From the NCBI GenBank assembly GCA_905250025.1, contig CAJNOJ010000008.1, forward strand, positions 124,001 to 188,000: 64,000 nucleotides of DNA, in the 5' to 3' direction. Position numbers and translations under genes: made by a program. The DNA comes from Adineta ricciae (Eukaryota; Rotifera; Eurotatoria; Adinetida; Adinetidae). The notes under the pieces were generated by a model. The model had not been told where the DNA came from. It did no database searches and saw nothing but the letters and a program-made list of their open reading frames with translations. Positions 54,337-64,000 of the stretch are shown piece by piece (within the stretch, counting starts at the first letter, position 1; each line of letters starts with the position of its first letter).

Positions 54337-57300
54337 TCAATGCATTAGGTTCTGATCAGCCAGCAAATGATGATCTTCAGATTGAGGATCGCCACCATCA
54401 TGATGAACCAGAGATTCTTCAACGAAATGCAGTGCTAAAATACCGAAAATATACGTTGCAAAAATCATAAACACCGCGAAGAACAAGAACTCGCCGATCT
54501 AGAGAAAATATATCAGTCGAATTTATCTTGATATTTTCATTATTCACCTGAGTTTTAGCTAGATGAGAATGAGCCACTATTATCACAATAAGATCTCCAA
54601 CACCTGATGTCATCACCCATATTGATGAAATCACCACTTTGTAGCGTTTGGGCGCTTCGGCGTAGGCAAAAATCAATACAGTTATACTAACTAAAATATC
54701 ACCAGCTACTAAAAACAAGTACTGAATTATTTGCCAAAACATATGCACTGTAAATGGTGGAACATCTTCAAAAAGAAGTGGTTTTATCTAAATAGATTTC
54801 TTCCACTTTGCACGATTTTTCAGCTAAGTGTTTCTACAAACTTTATTTCCCGTTTGATTCACAAGTAAGGCGGTATAAACACCACTTCTTTCCACATAGA
54901 ACGAGCCAGTTGATTCTTGATTTGTACTTACTGAATAGATGCGATATCTAGATTAAGATTATAGAGTTTTACTCGATGATCTCATTCGCAAAAGAATCAC
55001 CTTGTTTCAAGAACAGATTCATATTCAGTTGGAATCAATTCACCAGTGATATTAAACGTATATTTGTTCGGTGTGAGTGTAACTATCGTATTGTTTCCAT
55101 CATCGAAAGATACCAGACTAGAAGGATACGTGCGTATCGAGAGTATGTCAATCATATATTATTACCGCAGAAGAGCATATTGTTTTACTCCTCGAATTTG
55201 TGAAATCGGATTTGTTAGCTAAAGCGCAACAAAAAACGAGTGACGAGCGACTGTTGAGGAAAGTGATTCATTTTCTTACTGGCGTCAATTTTATTTCCGT
55301 ATCCCGTGTTGCCTTGTTTTCGTCGGATAGAACGATTATTGATGGACAAAGTCTATCTTTAGCTAGGCTGTACTTCAAACTGTGATTGCCGCATGTGGAA
55401 ACAATGGTCAAATTATTCTTCTGTAACGATACACAAGGATATTGAATAGCCTAAGTATAAAATAAATCCTTCGAAGAGGGCTAAGTTAACAAACGTCCAA
55501 CGAACGAACATTTCCGGAGTCGATTATAGTATAAGAATCTATTGATATTGGACAATGATAACCATTGTAAACATCCGTATAAAGACGTACAGGTGCTTCA
55601 TTTGCTTTCAACTAAAGATGCAAAAAAAGTGCTTTCGACAGTAGTGATGACAAATAGTCTCGCACCACAATGGCTCTTTCTAGTATGGCGGCGATAACGA
55701 AACTGGCAGCTGTTAAAATTAATCCAAGAAAGATTCGTTGCAACGGTCTGTCGAAATAAAAACGAAAGCGATAGAATATTCTTTCTTCCCTCATGTCGAA
55801 TTACTCTAGCAACCAATTGAAGCGAGCAGCTGCCGGGAAAATCACTCGATTGAACAATGGAATAAGGAGAAGACTAAGACACGGAGCCAAAACTTGCATT
55901 TGATCAGGTTCAATTTTTAAAAACGGACCCTAGTTGAGCAATCAATATAACCTTTTAATCCGTTCAAGTCCATACATACTAAGTTGCCACTCATCGACGA
56001 TGCTTGCAAAGTCCAACGCGAACCTTTTTGAGTTTGTAGCGCATTGAACACTGTCAATGGTAGAAACAACACGAGAACACGATAAACTAATCGAACATCG
56101 TTGATATCCTTTGTCTACGGAAGAATACATTCGATTATCGCTTTCTTCGCATGACCTCACTTACACTATATTTATCATCAGCATAGTGTAAGAAATATTT
56201 TTTCTTTTCTGTTTTCGAGCAACTTATTCCATTGCGCATCGCTCTCTAAATCAAATTAATGTGTCAACTGGAGTTTCGAAGAGAATAGTTTACCCAGGTG
56301 ATCGATGCAAACTGAGCTATGACATTTTCTTTCGATGGAATACGTTTGTACAACGGTGTGCCAATAATAAACAAAACTATGAATGAAAACAATTCGAATA
56401 ATCTTAACATAGCAATTGTTTTCTCTGATCTATATTACCAATTCCGAATACCATTAAAAATGCTGGAACAGCAAAAGCTAGTGGATAACAATCAGAGTCA
56501 AAACATTGAACATCACCTAAAATATCCTTGAAATGTGTTCTTCTGAATGGTATTCAATCTAATATCTACTTCGAAGTATAGGAGTTAACGTTCTAGCAAT
56601 TAATCCAGCGGTTTGTTCCACAAAATAATATACAGTAAACATGAAACCCAATTGTTTTATCTAGTAAAATAAAACGTGTTGATTTTGGAACTCGATAATC
56701 ATCATTTTCTTACATTTGATGAAGATATTTGGTCGGCACAAAAAGTACTTGTGCATGGTCTCGTTCCACCTGCTCCCAATGCGATAAGACCTAAGCCTAA
56801 CATTGGTCCAAGTCTAAATGAACGAGGCTTCAAAAGTTTTCTGTCCAATCTATAAAACATACAGATGTTTATGACCAACACTCGGTATCGATGTAATCGA
56901 TAAGAGAAGTGTTCCAATCGCATAAACTACGGAAAGTGACAGTATGGTTGAATAACGACCAATGAACCCGTCCGCTATAATCGCTCCGACAATCGGAGTG
57001 AAATGATATAGAGAGTTAAATATATGATAATCGACGGTTGCAGCCGTTTCTGTTTTATGAAAATAATGCATGAAATATAAAAGTAAGATCGTTTGAAGAC
57101 CACAAAAGGAGAATCGTTCACATCCATTGATAAAAAATATATAAAGTATTGAAGTTGGTAGTTTCTCACTCGATTCTTTATGTGTGAAATACATACTCCC
57201 ACGCCGTGACGGTGCTGCTGATTGAGCTGGAGTTGTCGCTAGAAGAAACACTTCGTTCGAACTAAACCTCAACGAGACACAAACACATTACCTCCAACAG

Positions 57301-57346
57301 CAGCAGCTAACACCCGATCCTCCTCAGACAATTTCTTTGCAGGCAT
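54337..57346 (-). CDS. SLC15 (POT) family proton-coupled peptide transporter-like, altered ExxER motif
   Basis: Multi-exon gene from ATG 57346 (MPAKKLSEEDRVLAAAVG) to stop 54337-54339, with about 12 membrane spans expected. POT proteins move di- and tripeptides with protons. Recognisable parts: FINGCERFSFCGLQTILLLY (TM1), YHFTPIVGAIIADGFIGRYS (TM2-3 signature), LSVVYAIGTLLLSITSIPS, GLGLIALGAGGTRPC and FCADQ (the second POT signature), QLGFMFTVYYFVEQTAG. At the C-terminus are WQIIQYLFLVAGDILVSITV and FAYAEAPKRYK (matching WQIPQY...FSYSQAPK), then a last span and an acidic, His-rich tail. The usual NExCERFxYYG of TM1 is NGCERFSFCG here: the first Glu of the proton-coupling ExxER motif is Asn and the Tyr pair is Phe-Cys. 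Middle exons (about 54900-56600) were not all resolved. Confidence 0.85.
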
Positions 57347-57663
57347 CAGAGGACTTTATATTCAAACGTAAACTTACAATTTGATAAGCACACGGCGAAT
57401 CATCGAAAAGTTGTCTACGTTCGAAAGTAAAATAACAAAACTATTCAGGCATAACATTCTTCAAACCAATGATATATGTGTAGCAATATTGTCAACATTG
57501 GAGGAATACTTAACCCACGTGTAACTGAATCGGTGACTGTGGAGTCGAAAGATTTTATTAGATTTCAAATAGGAAATAAATTTGAGCATGAGAACGAAAG
57601 TTTTGAGCACAAAGAAGAAAAGCAGACGTTAGTGAAGCACCACATACAAATAAAAATATGTCT
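57347..57663. other. Spacer between transporter 5' end and beta-sarcoglycan 3' end
   Basis: 317 bp. No feature was recognised. Confidence 0.5.
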
Positions 57664-58785
57664 CTAACAACGTGGACATGGTTGGTGAGCAAAACTACGT
57701 AAAAATAGATGTGTTGTATTACAAATACAAAGTCGGTAAATGCCCGATTCACTCCGATAATTTACACTCAGAAAAGGCATTCGTGGTAAATCGAAGTAGA
57801 TCACATCACTTCGAAAGCGTAGATTCCCAGTTGAAGCTTTCTAGTAACAAAAGAAGACAATCAACCTAACGAAACAATTCGAGTGACAACGAACTTGTTG
57901 GCGAGAAGCGTACTTCGCGTTCATATTCTTAAAACGAAGAATCGAATGACGATTGTATCGATTGGCTTCTAGGACAATCATATCGCTAACGATATGAGCA
58001 TGTTTAACATTAGATACTGTCAACTGATTTGTCGCGGACACATTCATATGCTTGTCGTGTATCTAACAAGAGAGATATAGAAGAAGATGAGGTTCTGGCA
58101 ATAGAGAGTTATTCATACGTATTCACATTTCAGTCGTTTTAAATGCACACGAGTTGAAATTTCGGAATCGAATTCATAAGATTGAAGATTTGCAAAATCA
58201 ATTAGTGATTGATTGTTAAAATGGAAATTATCAGTATTGAATAAGATCTGATCTTCGTCAAGCAATATGGAATTCTGATCACCTGATATATCAATCTACA
58301 TGAGTCAATGCCTTGCATATTTCTGAAGAAAAAAGTTGTTCTTACGTGTTTATCTGAAGAAATATCTATCGAAGTTGAATGATCTGACCGATTGGTATAA
58401 ACGAGATCTTTGCAAGTTACTTGTTTGAAGAAAGTTATCTGATCATGAAGTTGATTATACTGAACAGTTTTCGAGCGACTACTATCGAACAATGACCAAT
58501 CGAGTTTATACAAAAACCATAGAAGACACTGGAAAGTCACACACAGATGGTTCTGAGTAATGCATCAAAAGTAATGGTTACCGTAAAATTGATAAAACTA
58601 ATTAAAAATAAAGTCAGTATTGCACCGACAACACAGGTTAGTCTTCTCCCGTGTAAACCAAACGTTTTCGTCAATTGTTCAACCGGCACGGATGTTATCG
58701 AGACATAACCAGCATCCAATGCGACCGACAGGCGTTGTCGATCTGATGATCGACAAAAAGCCATATCATCTAAAAAGATACTCAT
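57664..58785 (-). CDS. SGCB: Beta-sarcoglycan
   Basis: Minus-strand gene from ATG 58785 to stop 57664-57666. Sarcoglycans are type II membrane glycoproteins of the dystrophin complex that protect muscle membranes. The cytoplasmic part has DAGYVSITSVPVEQLTKT and GLHGRR, matching the beta-sarcoglycan AYIPIDEDRLHKTGLRGRK. The membrane span follows (CVVGAILTLFLISFINFT). The extracellular part has beta-helix-like segments (NSILLDEDQILFNTDNF, NHFN-type repeats). The last exon restores the C-terminal Cys cluster: GIYRLCICNTTHLFLRS ending HQPCPRC, matching the family C-x-C...C..C pattern. A 56-bp intron precedes it; without splicing the frame ends early in FFCY. The 53-bp first intron removes an apparent stop after TM1. 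Confidence 0.85.
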
Positions 58786-58866
58786 TATTATTATTGATTA
58801 TTGACGAGAAAAAAAAGACAGATAAAACATTGTATATAAAAATGAAATGTATAGAGTTCACTATTT

Positions 58867-60730
58867 TCAAAGGATATCTTCATCATGGTCACTTGTCGAA
58901 TGTGTAAGCGGATTTTCTCTGGACGATTTTGGTATTCTATAGATGATTGTTTTCATGAATGCAGCTGCGCACAATGCGGAAAATGGTTGCCATTCTTTGT
59001 TTAATGTTCCATCGTGATAATCGGACACACCACGGATGATCATGAACGATTCAGTTCGATTGCCTTGGATAGCCGCGATCACTTGATCAATTTCGGAGTC
59101 GAAACATAAAACATTACATCGATCGCATAATGTTGTTTTCAAATAATCATTAGTTAGAAGATTCTTTCCACCAGCAATCATACCGAAACGTATCGTAGGT
59201 CGATGATAATCCTTTTTACCTTGATCGGGATGTTTTACTTCGACAATTTCACCATTATCCATTTTAAGGTGAAGACGATCGGTTGCCGGTGGTAAACAAT
59301 CAATATTATGTGAGAGTAAATATTGAATACCTTCTTCAAGAAATTTCTCCCAAGGATACTTGTGTGTCAACGGTCGAGTCGCATTTGTTTGTTCATAGTT
59401 TTCTTTAATCGGTTCCATAAGCTGATACAATTGAAAACTTTTCGGTTTGTAACATGTCGAGATAAATTCATAACCTTCAGACGACTGTTCAGCTTCATAG
59501 ATACCTAATATTCAACGAATAGAAATACATACGGCAAAATGAAAAAACCCAGTTCACCTCTTTTATCTCTTTGCAGTCACTACGAACATCTATAAGCTAA
59601 CCTACGACAAAGAGGTCATACTTTCTCTTCTTTCTTGATCTGAACTGATTAACTTGTCTTAGCTGAAGTTATATAACCTCCGTCATTTAATACCCAAGAC
59701 GATAGAGTCATCCAGACTCGTTAACAAGTGCTCACTAGTGAGAAGAAAGTGAGAGAAGGAAAGAAACAGCAAAATGAAGTGTTTATCTTAGAATAAAGAA
59801 GCAAAGTTTAATCAACTATGTGATCCATGTCCTCTCCATTTGATCATTTCTCAGATCGATAAATTTCTCATTTCGGTAATGAAATTATTTACCATAAATA
59901 TAATCTTCTTCATTAGGATAGCCAACAATAATATCTCCGCGTCGAACATGTTTTGTTACATCTGTGTAGTGTGGAACACCGCCAGCACAACCGATAATAA
60001 ACACGTGTTGTACATGTTGAAATGTTCCCAATAATCGAGTAGTTGTACTTCCAGTAGAGATTTGTGCAGTTCGACTGCGGCCAATTAACGGTAATTTTGT
60101 TGAAACAACATGATGTGAACCAATCGTACCGATCGTATAAACATTTGATTCACCTGACATGATAGAATTGATTGACGAACATTGATATTTGCAATGAATT
60201 ACCTGCTTTATGCCGAACGAAAGTAACTTTATTTTCAATCATTGCATCGACTGCTAATTTTTCAAAATAATTTACAGTTATAATAGCAATTGTTGGTCGA
60301 AACGAGCTCGATAGTTCAGCAATCGATTTGTACAAGATCACTTCTGCGGAGAACAACACAAAAAACATCTATTCGAGAGCACGAACGCGTTCTTCTAACA
60401 TACTATGAGTGTCTTCTTCTTCGGCCGCGATGATCACACGTGTCCATTGTTGTCCATCTTGATCAAGACGCTTAACGAGATTTTTATCTTCTAATTCAAG
60501 AAGATATTGAAGAACTGTTTGACCATCACATTCAACATATCTATTCAAAAAGAGAACAATAATCAGCTCGTGCATTAAATACGAACAATTCAATGAACAT
60601 ACTTCGCCAAGTCATTGACGAACATCGGATTAGGAAATGCTTGTTCAAGTAAATCCAATAATTTTTCTTTAATTAAATCAGCATATCGTTTTGGATTCTT
60701 TCCATGCACTAAATCAATGAAAGAAATCAT
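58867..60730 (-). CDS. Nucleoside-phosphorylase-fold protein with N-terminal winged-helix-like domain
   Basis: Five exons (60730-60603, 60540-60404, 60343-60203, 60153-59893, 59504-58867) encode 434 residues. The N-terminal 90 residues (DLLEQAFPNPMFVNDLAKYV, then VLQYLLELEDKNLVKRL) look like a winged helix. The rest matches the PNP_UDP phosphorylase superfamily: IAIITVNYFEKLAVDAMIE (the first strand and active-site loop of MTA/SAH nucleosidase-type proteins), VFIIGCAGGVP (the GxAG motif), RRGDIIVG, then NVLCFDSEIDQVIAAI and SFMIIRGVSDYHDG. The last carries the catalytic-type Ser-Asp (S-D) in RG[VI]SDYHDG. Such proteins cleave or bind purine nucleosides, but similar domains in animals are often of unknown role or sit in signalling proteins. 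An insert (IPHTDR-like region, residues about 255-310) separates the halves. Intron 4 is about 390 bp. Confidence 0.75.
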
Positions 60731-60837
60731 GCATGATATCCTGTTCTTGAATAATTCGATTCAACTACAACAAGATAATCAATTTTAGTATAGGATTTGT
60801 TCCCTGGCATAAAAAAATTAGATCTACGTTAGTTTCG

Positions 60838-61637
60838 CTAAAACAAAATACTACTTTCGGAAAGATAATCATTATCATAGAGCATCAAACGTGAGACATA
60901 TTGATCAACTGAAAATTGGTAAGCGACAAACGAGAAGATGAGATTTCGATACGAAAATCAGACATTGAATTAGCTTACCTGGATGATCGTTGATGTCGAG
61001 ATCCGGCTTGTTTAGTGTTTGAATTTCTAATTCAAGTTTTCGAATACTTGTAAATTGACGCAACAACTCCATGAGTCGTTTAATGAAAGAAAAATAATCT
61101 TCAAAGACAAATGAACTAGGAATGTTCAAGTGGAGAATGTTTTTTGTTTTGTTTACCGCGAGGAAATTCATCCGATTTTAACAACGTACGAATAAACTTA
61201 TGTGCATCGGATAGGCATTCATTTTGTGTTGATGGATATGACCAGAGACGCAGAGTACGATTCTCTTGATGGTATTCTGCTGTCTGTTGATCAGTCATGA
61301 AGACTGTGAATTGAGAAGAAAATTGTGCAGGTCCATTATCGCGTTGAGCTAAAACAAATCGATTCGATTAGCGAAAATAAAAGAAAAAACTCTTTACCTG
61401 GCTGCGAATTTTTGTAGATAATAAAATCAACATTTCGTCCGCTACCAATATGAAGAATATTCTTATCGGTTATATCTGTGACTTTTCGTCTTTCAATAAG
61501 CACTGTATTAAGCGTCGAAGTTTTTTGTAACGGAATCAAAACAACATATTCTAAAACGAATCTTTCTTCCTAACAATCTATTTCATACGAGATCGATTAC
61601 CTTTCGCTCCACGTGCCTGAGTGTGTTGATTAGCCAT
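60838..61637 (-). CDS. Unrecognised protein of about 190 residues, five exons
   Basis: The start is MANQHTQARGAK at 61637. Exons are joined at phase-1 introns (after GAK, after NSQP, after FPR, after NDHP), ending SESSILF with stop 60838-60840. Landmarks: VVLIPLQKTSTLNTVLIERR, ILHIGSGRNVDFIIY, AQFSSQFTVFMTDQQ, LRLWSYPST, AHKFIRTLL and FIKRLMELLRQFTSIRK. It is predicted mixed alpha/beta at the N-terminus and helical at the C-terminus, with no signal peptide or membrane span. Consistent splice phases and conservative composition argue for a real gene. I do not recognise the family. It lies 107 bp upstream of the phosphorylase-fold gene on the same strand. Confidence 0.65.
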
Positions 61638-62817
61638 CTAGAATAGAGATAGACTTGCTCGTCATTGTTCGTACGCGTGAGGTGTTGAAAGAAAAATAAA
61701 CTGTGTCAGGTTGCCCATTTGCTCTTTCTCTTTTCATCTATACATATATATTTGTCGACCGCTCAACTTACTATATGAAAAGATTACATCAAGCAACGAG
61801 AATTATTTCTCTCTTTTTTTCATGCTTTAACCTATCGGTAAATCAGCGCATTTATCGTGTATGTCTTGCGTAAAAGCAATTGTCGCCTATTGAATTTATT
61901 CACAACGATGACTGCATACTCCCTCATTTCCACCTTCGCTTTCCCGAGAGAAGTACATTACTCATGATGCTTGTGACATTATTAATTCCATTAAAGAGTA
62001 CACCTCCAATGACACTTTTGTTCATAAAAGGAGAAAGAATAGAGGAAATGGTACAATGGCTTTTTAAACTCTCGTAGCAAGCAAATAGTTCATTGTATAA
62101 GATTGATATTGAGCGGATGAGTAGGAAAAGGCTACGTGTTAATGTATACTGTATAGAACTTGCAATTCGATGGTTTCGTATGCATAACAATAGTAATGTG
62201 AAGAGAGAAGAAAAAGAATCTCAATCATTCAATCCATTGACCGATAAGAATGAGCATAAGGTTGATTGATTAATCACGAAGAAGAACAACACGTATGTTA
62301 CACACTTACATCTCGTACGTCTATTTGCTTTTTTTCNGATGAGTAGGAAAAGGCTACGTGTTAATGTATACTGTATAGAACTTGCAATTCGATGGTTTCG
62401 TATGCATAACAATAGTAATGTGAAGAGAGAAGAAAAAGAATCTCAATCATTCAATCCATTGACCGATAAGAATGAGCATAAGGTTGATTGATTAATCACG
62501 AAGAAGAACAACACGTATGTTACACACTTACATCTCGTACGTCGGTCTGCTTTTTTTCCTGTTCTGACATCGATCCAGAACGAGAAAAAACTCGATATTT
62601 CATGGACTTTACAGTGGACCAATCACAATCCACCAAAGACGAATATGAGGACTTTTAAACATGCAATATAACATGGCTATACGAGCAGCTTCACATACAA
62701 ATAATAAATAAAAACAAAAACTGCACATACTTACTTAATTGTATTCTGATAATCTTTCATGTCGATTTTTCTTCTAGATCCGTGTGTGAAAAATCCCATA
62801 ATTATCATTCTATCATC
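61638..62817. other. Divergent spacer with an N and duplicated sequence
   Basis: About 1.2 kb between the unrecognised gene and uS7, which diverge. The true length is probably about 960 bp because one 221-bp unit appears twice around the N at 62337. No exon was recognised. Confidence 0.55.
62116..62558. repeat. 221-bp direct duplication across a single N, probable assembly artefact
   Basis: 62116-62336 and 62338-62558 start GATGAGTAGGAAAAGG and run alike to CATCTCGTACGTC. They differ at about three bases near their right end (ctatttgc versus cggtctgc). The unit length and single N are the same as at 29021, pointing to one assembly process. Confidence 0.82.
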
Positions 62818-63830
62818 ATGACGGATATTGCAATAGCTGATGATCCAACAGGACACATAGGAACTGACATTCGAGTATTTGGAAAATGGAGCGGAGCTGA
62901 AGTACAAATTTCGGATATGTCTCTTGAAGTTCGTTGTTTATCTTTTCGAGCAATACATGTGTTGACTAAGGCGGTTGGTTCTTCTAGGATTATATTCTTG
63001 GCGCCAAACAGCCAAAATTTCTTCCACATTCAGCTGGTCGATATCAAGTAAAACGTTTCCGTAAGGCATCGTGTCCCATCGTTGAACGTCTCGTATGTTC
63101 ATTAATGTTTCACGGACGTAACAATGGTAAAAAATTATTGGCTGTTCGAATCGTCCGACACACATTCGAAATCATTCATTTACTTACTGGCGAAGTAGGA
63201 CTCATTCATCTACGAAACCTTTTTCTATCGAAATCGCCATTTCTTTTCGCCATAGAATCCACTCCAGGTACTCGTTAATGCCATCATCAACAGTGGACCA
63301 CGTGAAGATTCAACACGTATCGGTCGTGCTGGTACAGTTCGACGACAAGCTGTCGATGTTTCACCATTACGACGAGTTAATCAGGCACTTTATTTACTCT
63401 GCACAGGTAACATGAAACATAGAATTTTTTTCACTTTCATTTTATACGATAAACGTTTTCTTTTAGGTGCTCGTGATTCAGCATTCAAATCGGTTAAAAC
63501 TATTGCTGAGTGTCTTGCCGATGAATTGATCAATGCTGCTAAAGTAAGTAGATCGTATTCACTGAAATCGACAGGCACTCCATTAGAATTCTTACCACCT
63601 TTCATTCATGTGGTTTTGAACGTCGGCGTGTGCGAAATTAAATTTGAAGTTTTGTTCATTCGCAAATGATAATTTTCAAGAATTATTGTTTGATAGGCTG
63701 CTTCTACAATGCATCTTTTTCCTGAGAAACCTTTCTAAAAGATATTCTACGCTCATTCTAGGGATCGTCGACATCATTCGCCATCAAACGTAAAGATGAA
63801 CTCGAACGTGTAGCCAAGTCGAATCGTTAA
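62818..63830 (+). CDS. RPS5: 40S ribosomal protein uS7 (RPS5)
   Basis: Five exons (62818-62928, 62988-63194, 63256-63406, 63467-63543, 63762-63830) encode 204 residues, the same length as human RPS5. uS7 binds the 3' major domain of 18S rRNA near the exit site. The N-terminus [14 protein letters not shown] varies; then [133 protein letters not shown] and the end [17 protein letters not shown] [13 protein letters not shown]. The first donor is GTTCGT. No anomaly was seen. Confidence 0.97.
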
Positions 63831-64000
63831 GGTGATTCAACAATTGGTTCTGGACTCACTAGCCATTCACAGGATAATCATCGCGAAAACAAGCGACAAT
63901 CTCTATGTGTGTGTTGTTTTTTCGTTGTTTTTGCACGTGGTTTTCTTGTGAACACAGTGAGCTAGTGTGTTTTGTTATATTCTTTGAAGAAACAAAAAAG

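Overview
This is a compact nuclear window from a eukaryote, most likely an animal. It carries animal-only or animal-typical genes (innexin, neuroligin-like adhesion protein, amyloid-precursor-like protein, beta-sarcoglycan, STAT-like factors, an amidated-neuropeptide precursor) beside core eukaryotic genes (H2A.Z, RNF113, septin, eIF5, IFT52, choline kinase, GGPP synthase, NIP7, MO25, ribosomal protein uS7, 5S rRNA). The DNA is AT-rich and genes are closely packed. Most introns are only about 50-60 bp with GT..AG ends. One glycosidase looks bacterial but has acquired introns. Together these fit a bdelloid rotifer best; that is inference, not proof.

Layout. 1-9.9 kb: three tandem STAT-like genes on the minus strand, the first cut by the window edge. 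10.9-13.5 kb: a bacterial-type oligo-1,6-glucosidase with five exons and an altered catalytic residue. 14.0-15.6 kb: a protein with twelve copies of a short repeat I do not recognise. 17.3-23.7 kb: H2A.Z with an unusual tail, RNF113, a SEPT6-group septin and an innexin. 24.8-28.5 kb: a neuroligin-like protein. 28.7-34.9 kb: two eIF5 genes in the same orientation flanking a broken GPCR. 36.5-44.5 kb: LITAF-like, IFT52, choline/ethanolamine kinase and GGPP synthase. 44.8-46.6 kb: two intronless genes, a small protein and an alpha-1,3-fucosyltransferase. 47.2-51.8 kb: NIP7, an APP-like gene without a visible 3' half, and MO25. 52.8 kb: a single 5S rRNA gene. 54.0 kb: a neuropeptide precursor. 54.3-61.6 kb: four minus-strand genes (SLC15-like transporter, beta-sarcoglycan, a nucleoside-phosphorylase-fold protein and an unrecognised protein). 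62.8-63.8 kb: uS7.

There is no operon logic. Several neighbours diverge from a shared upstream region (STAT C/glucosidase, septin/innexin, IFT52/choline kinase, NIP7/APP). The window contains three single-N positions. Two of them (29021 and 62337) are each flanked by a direct duplication of about 221 bp that looks like unmerged contig overlap; the third (50211) lies just downstream of the truncated APP-like gene.

Gene models were assembled by eye from reading frames, splice signals and remembered family motifs. Where exon ends are listed, the exon lengths sum to an intact reading frame.
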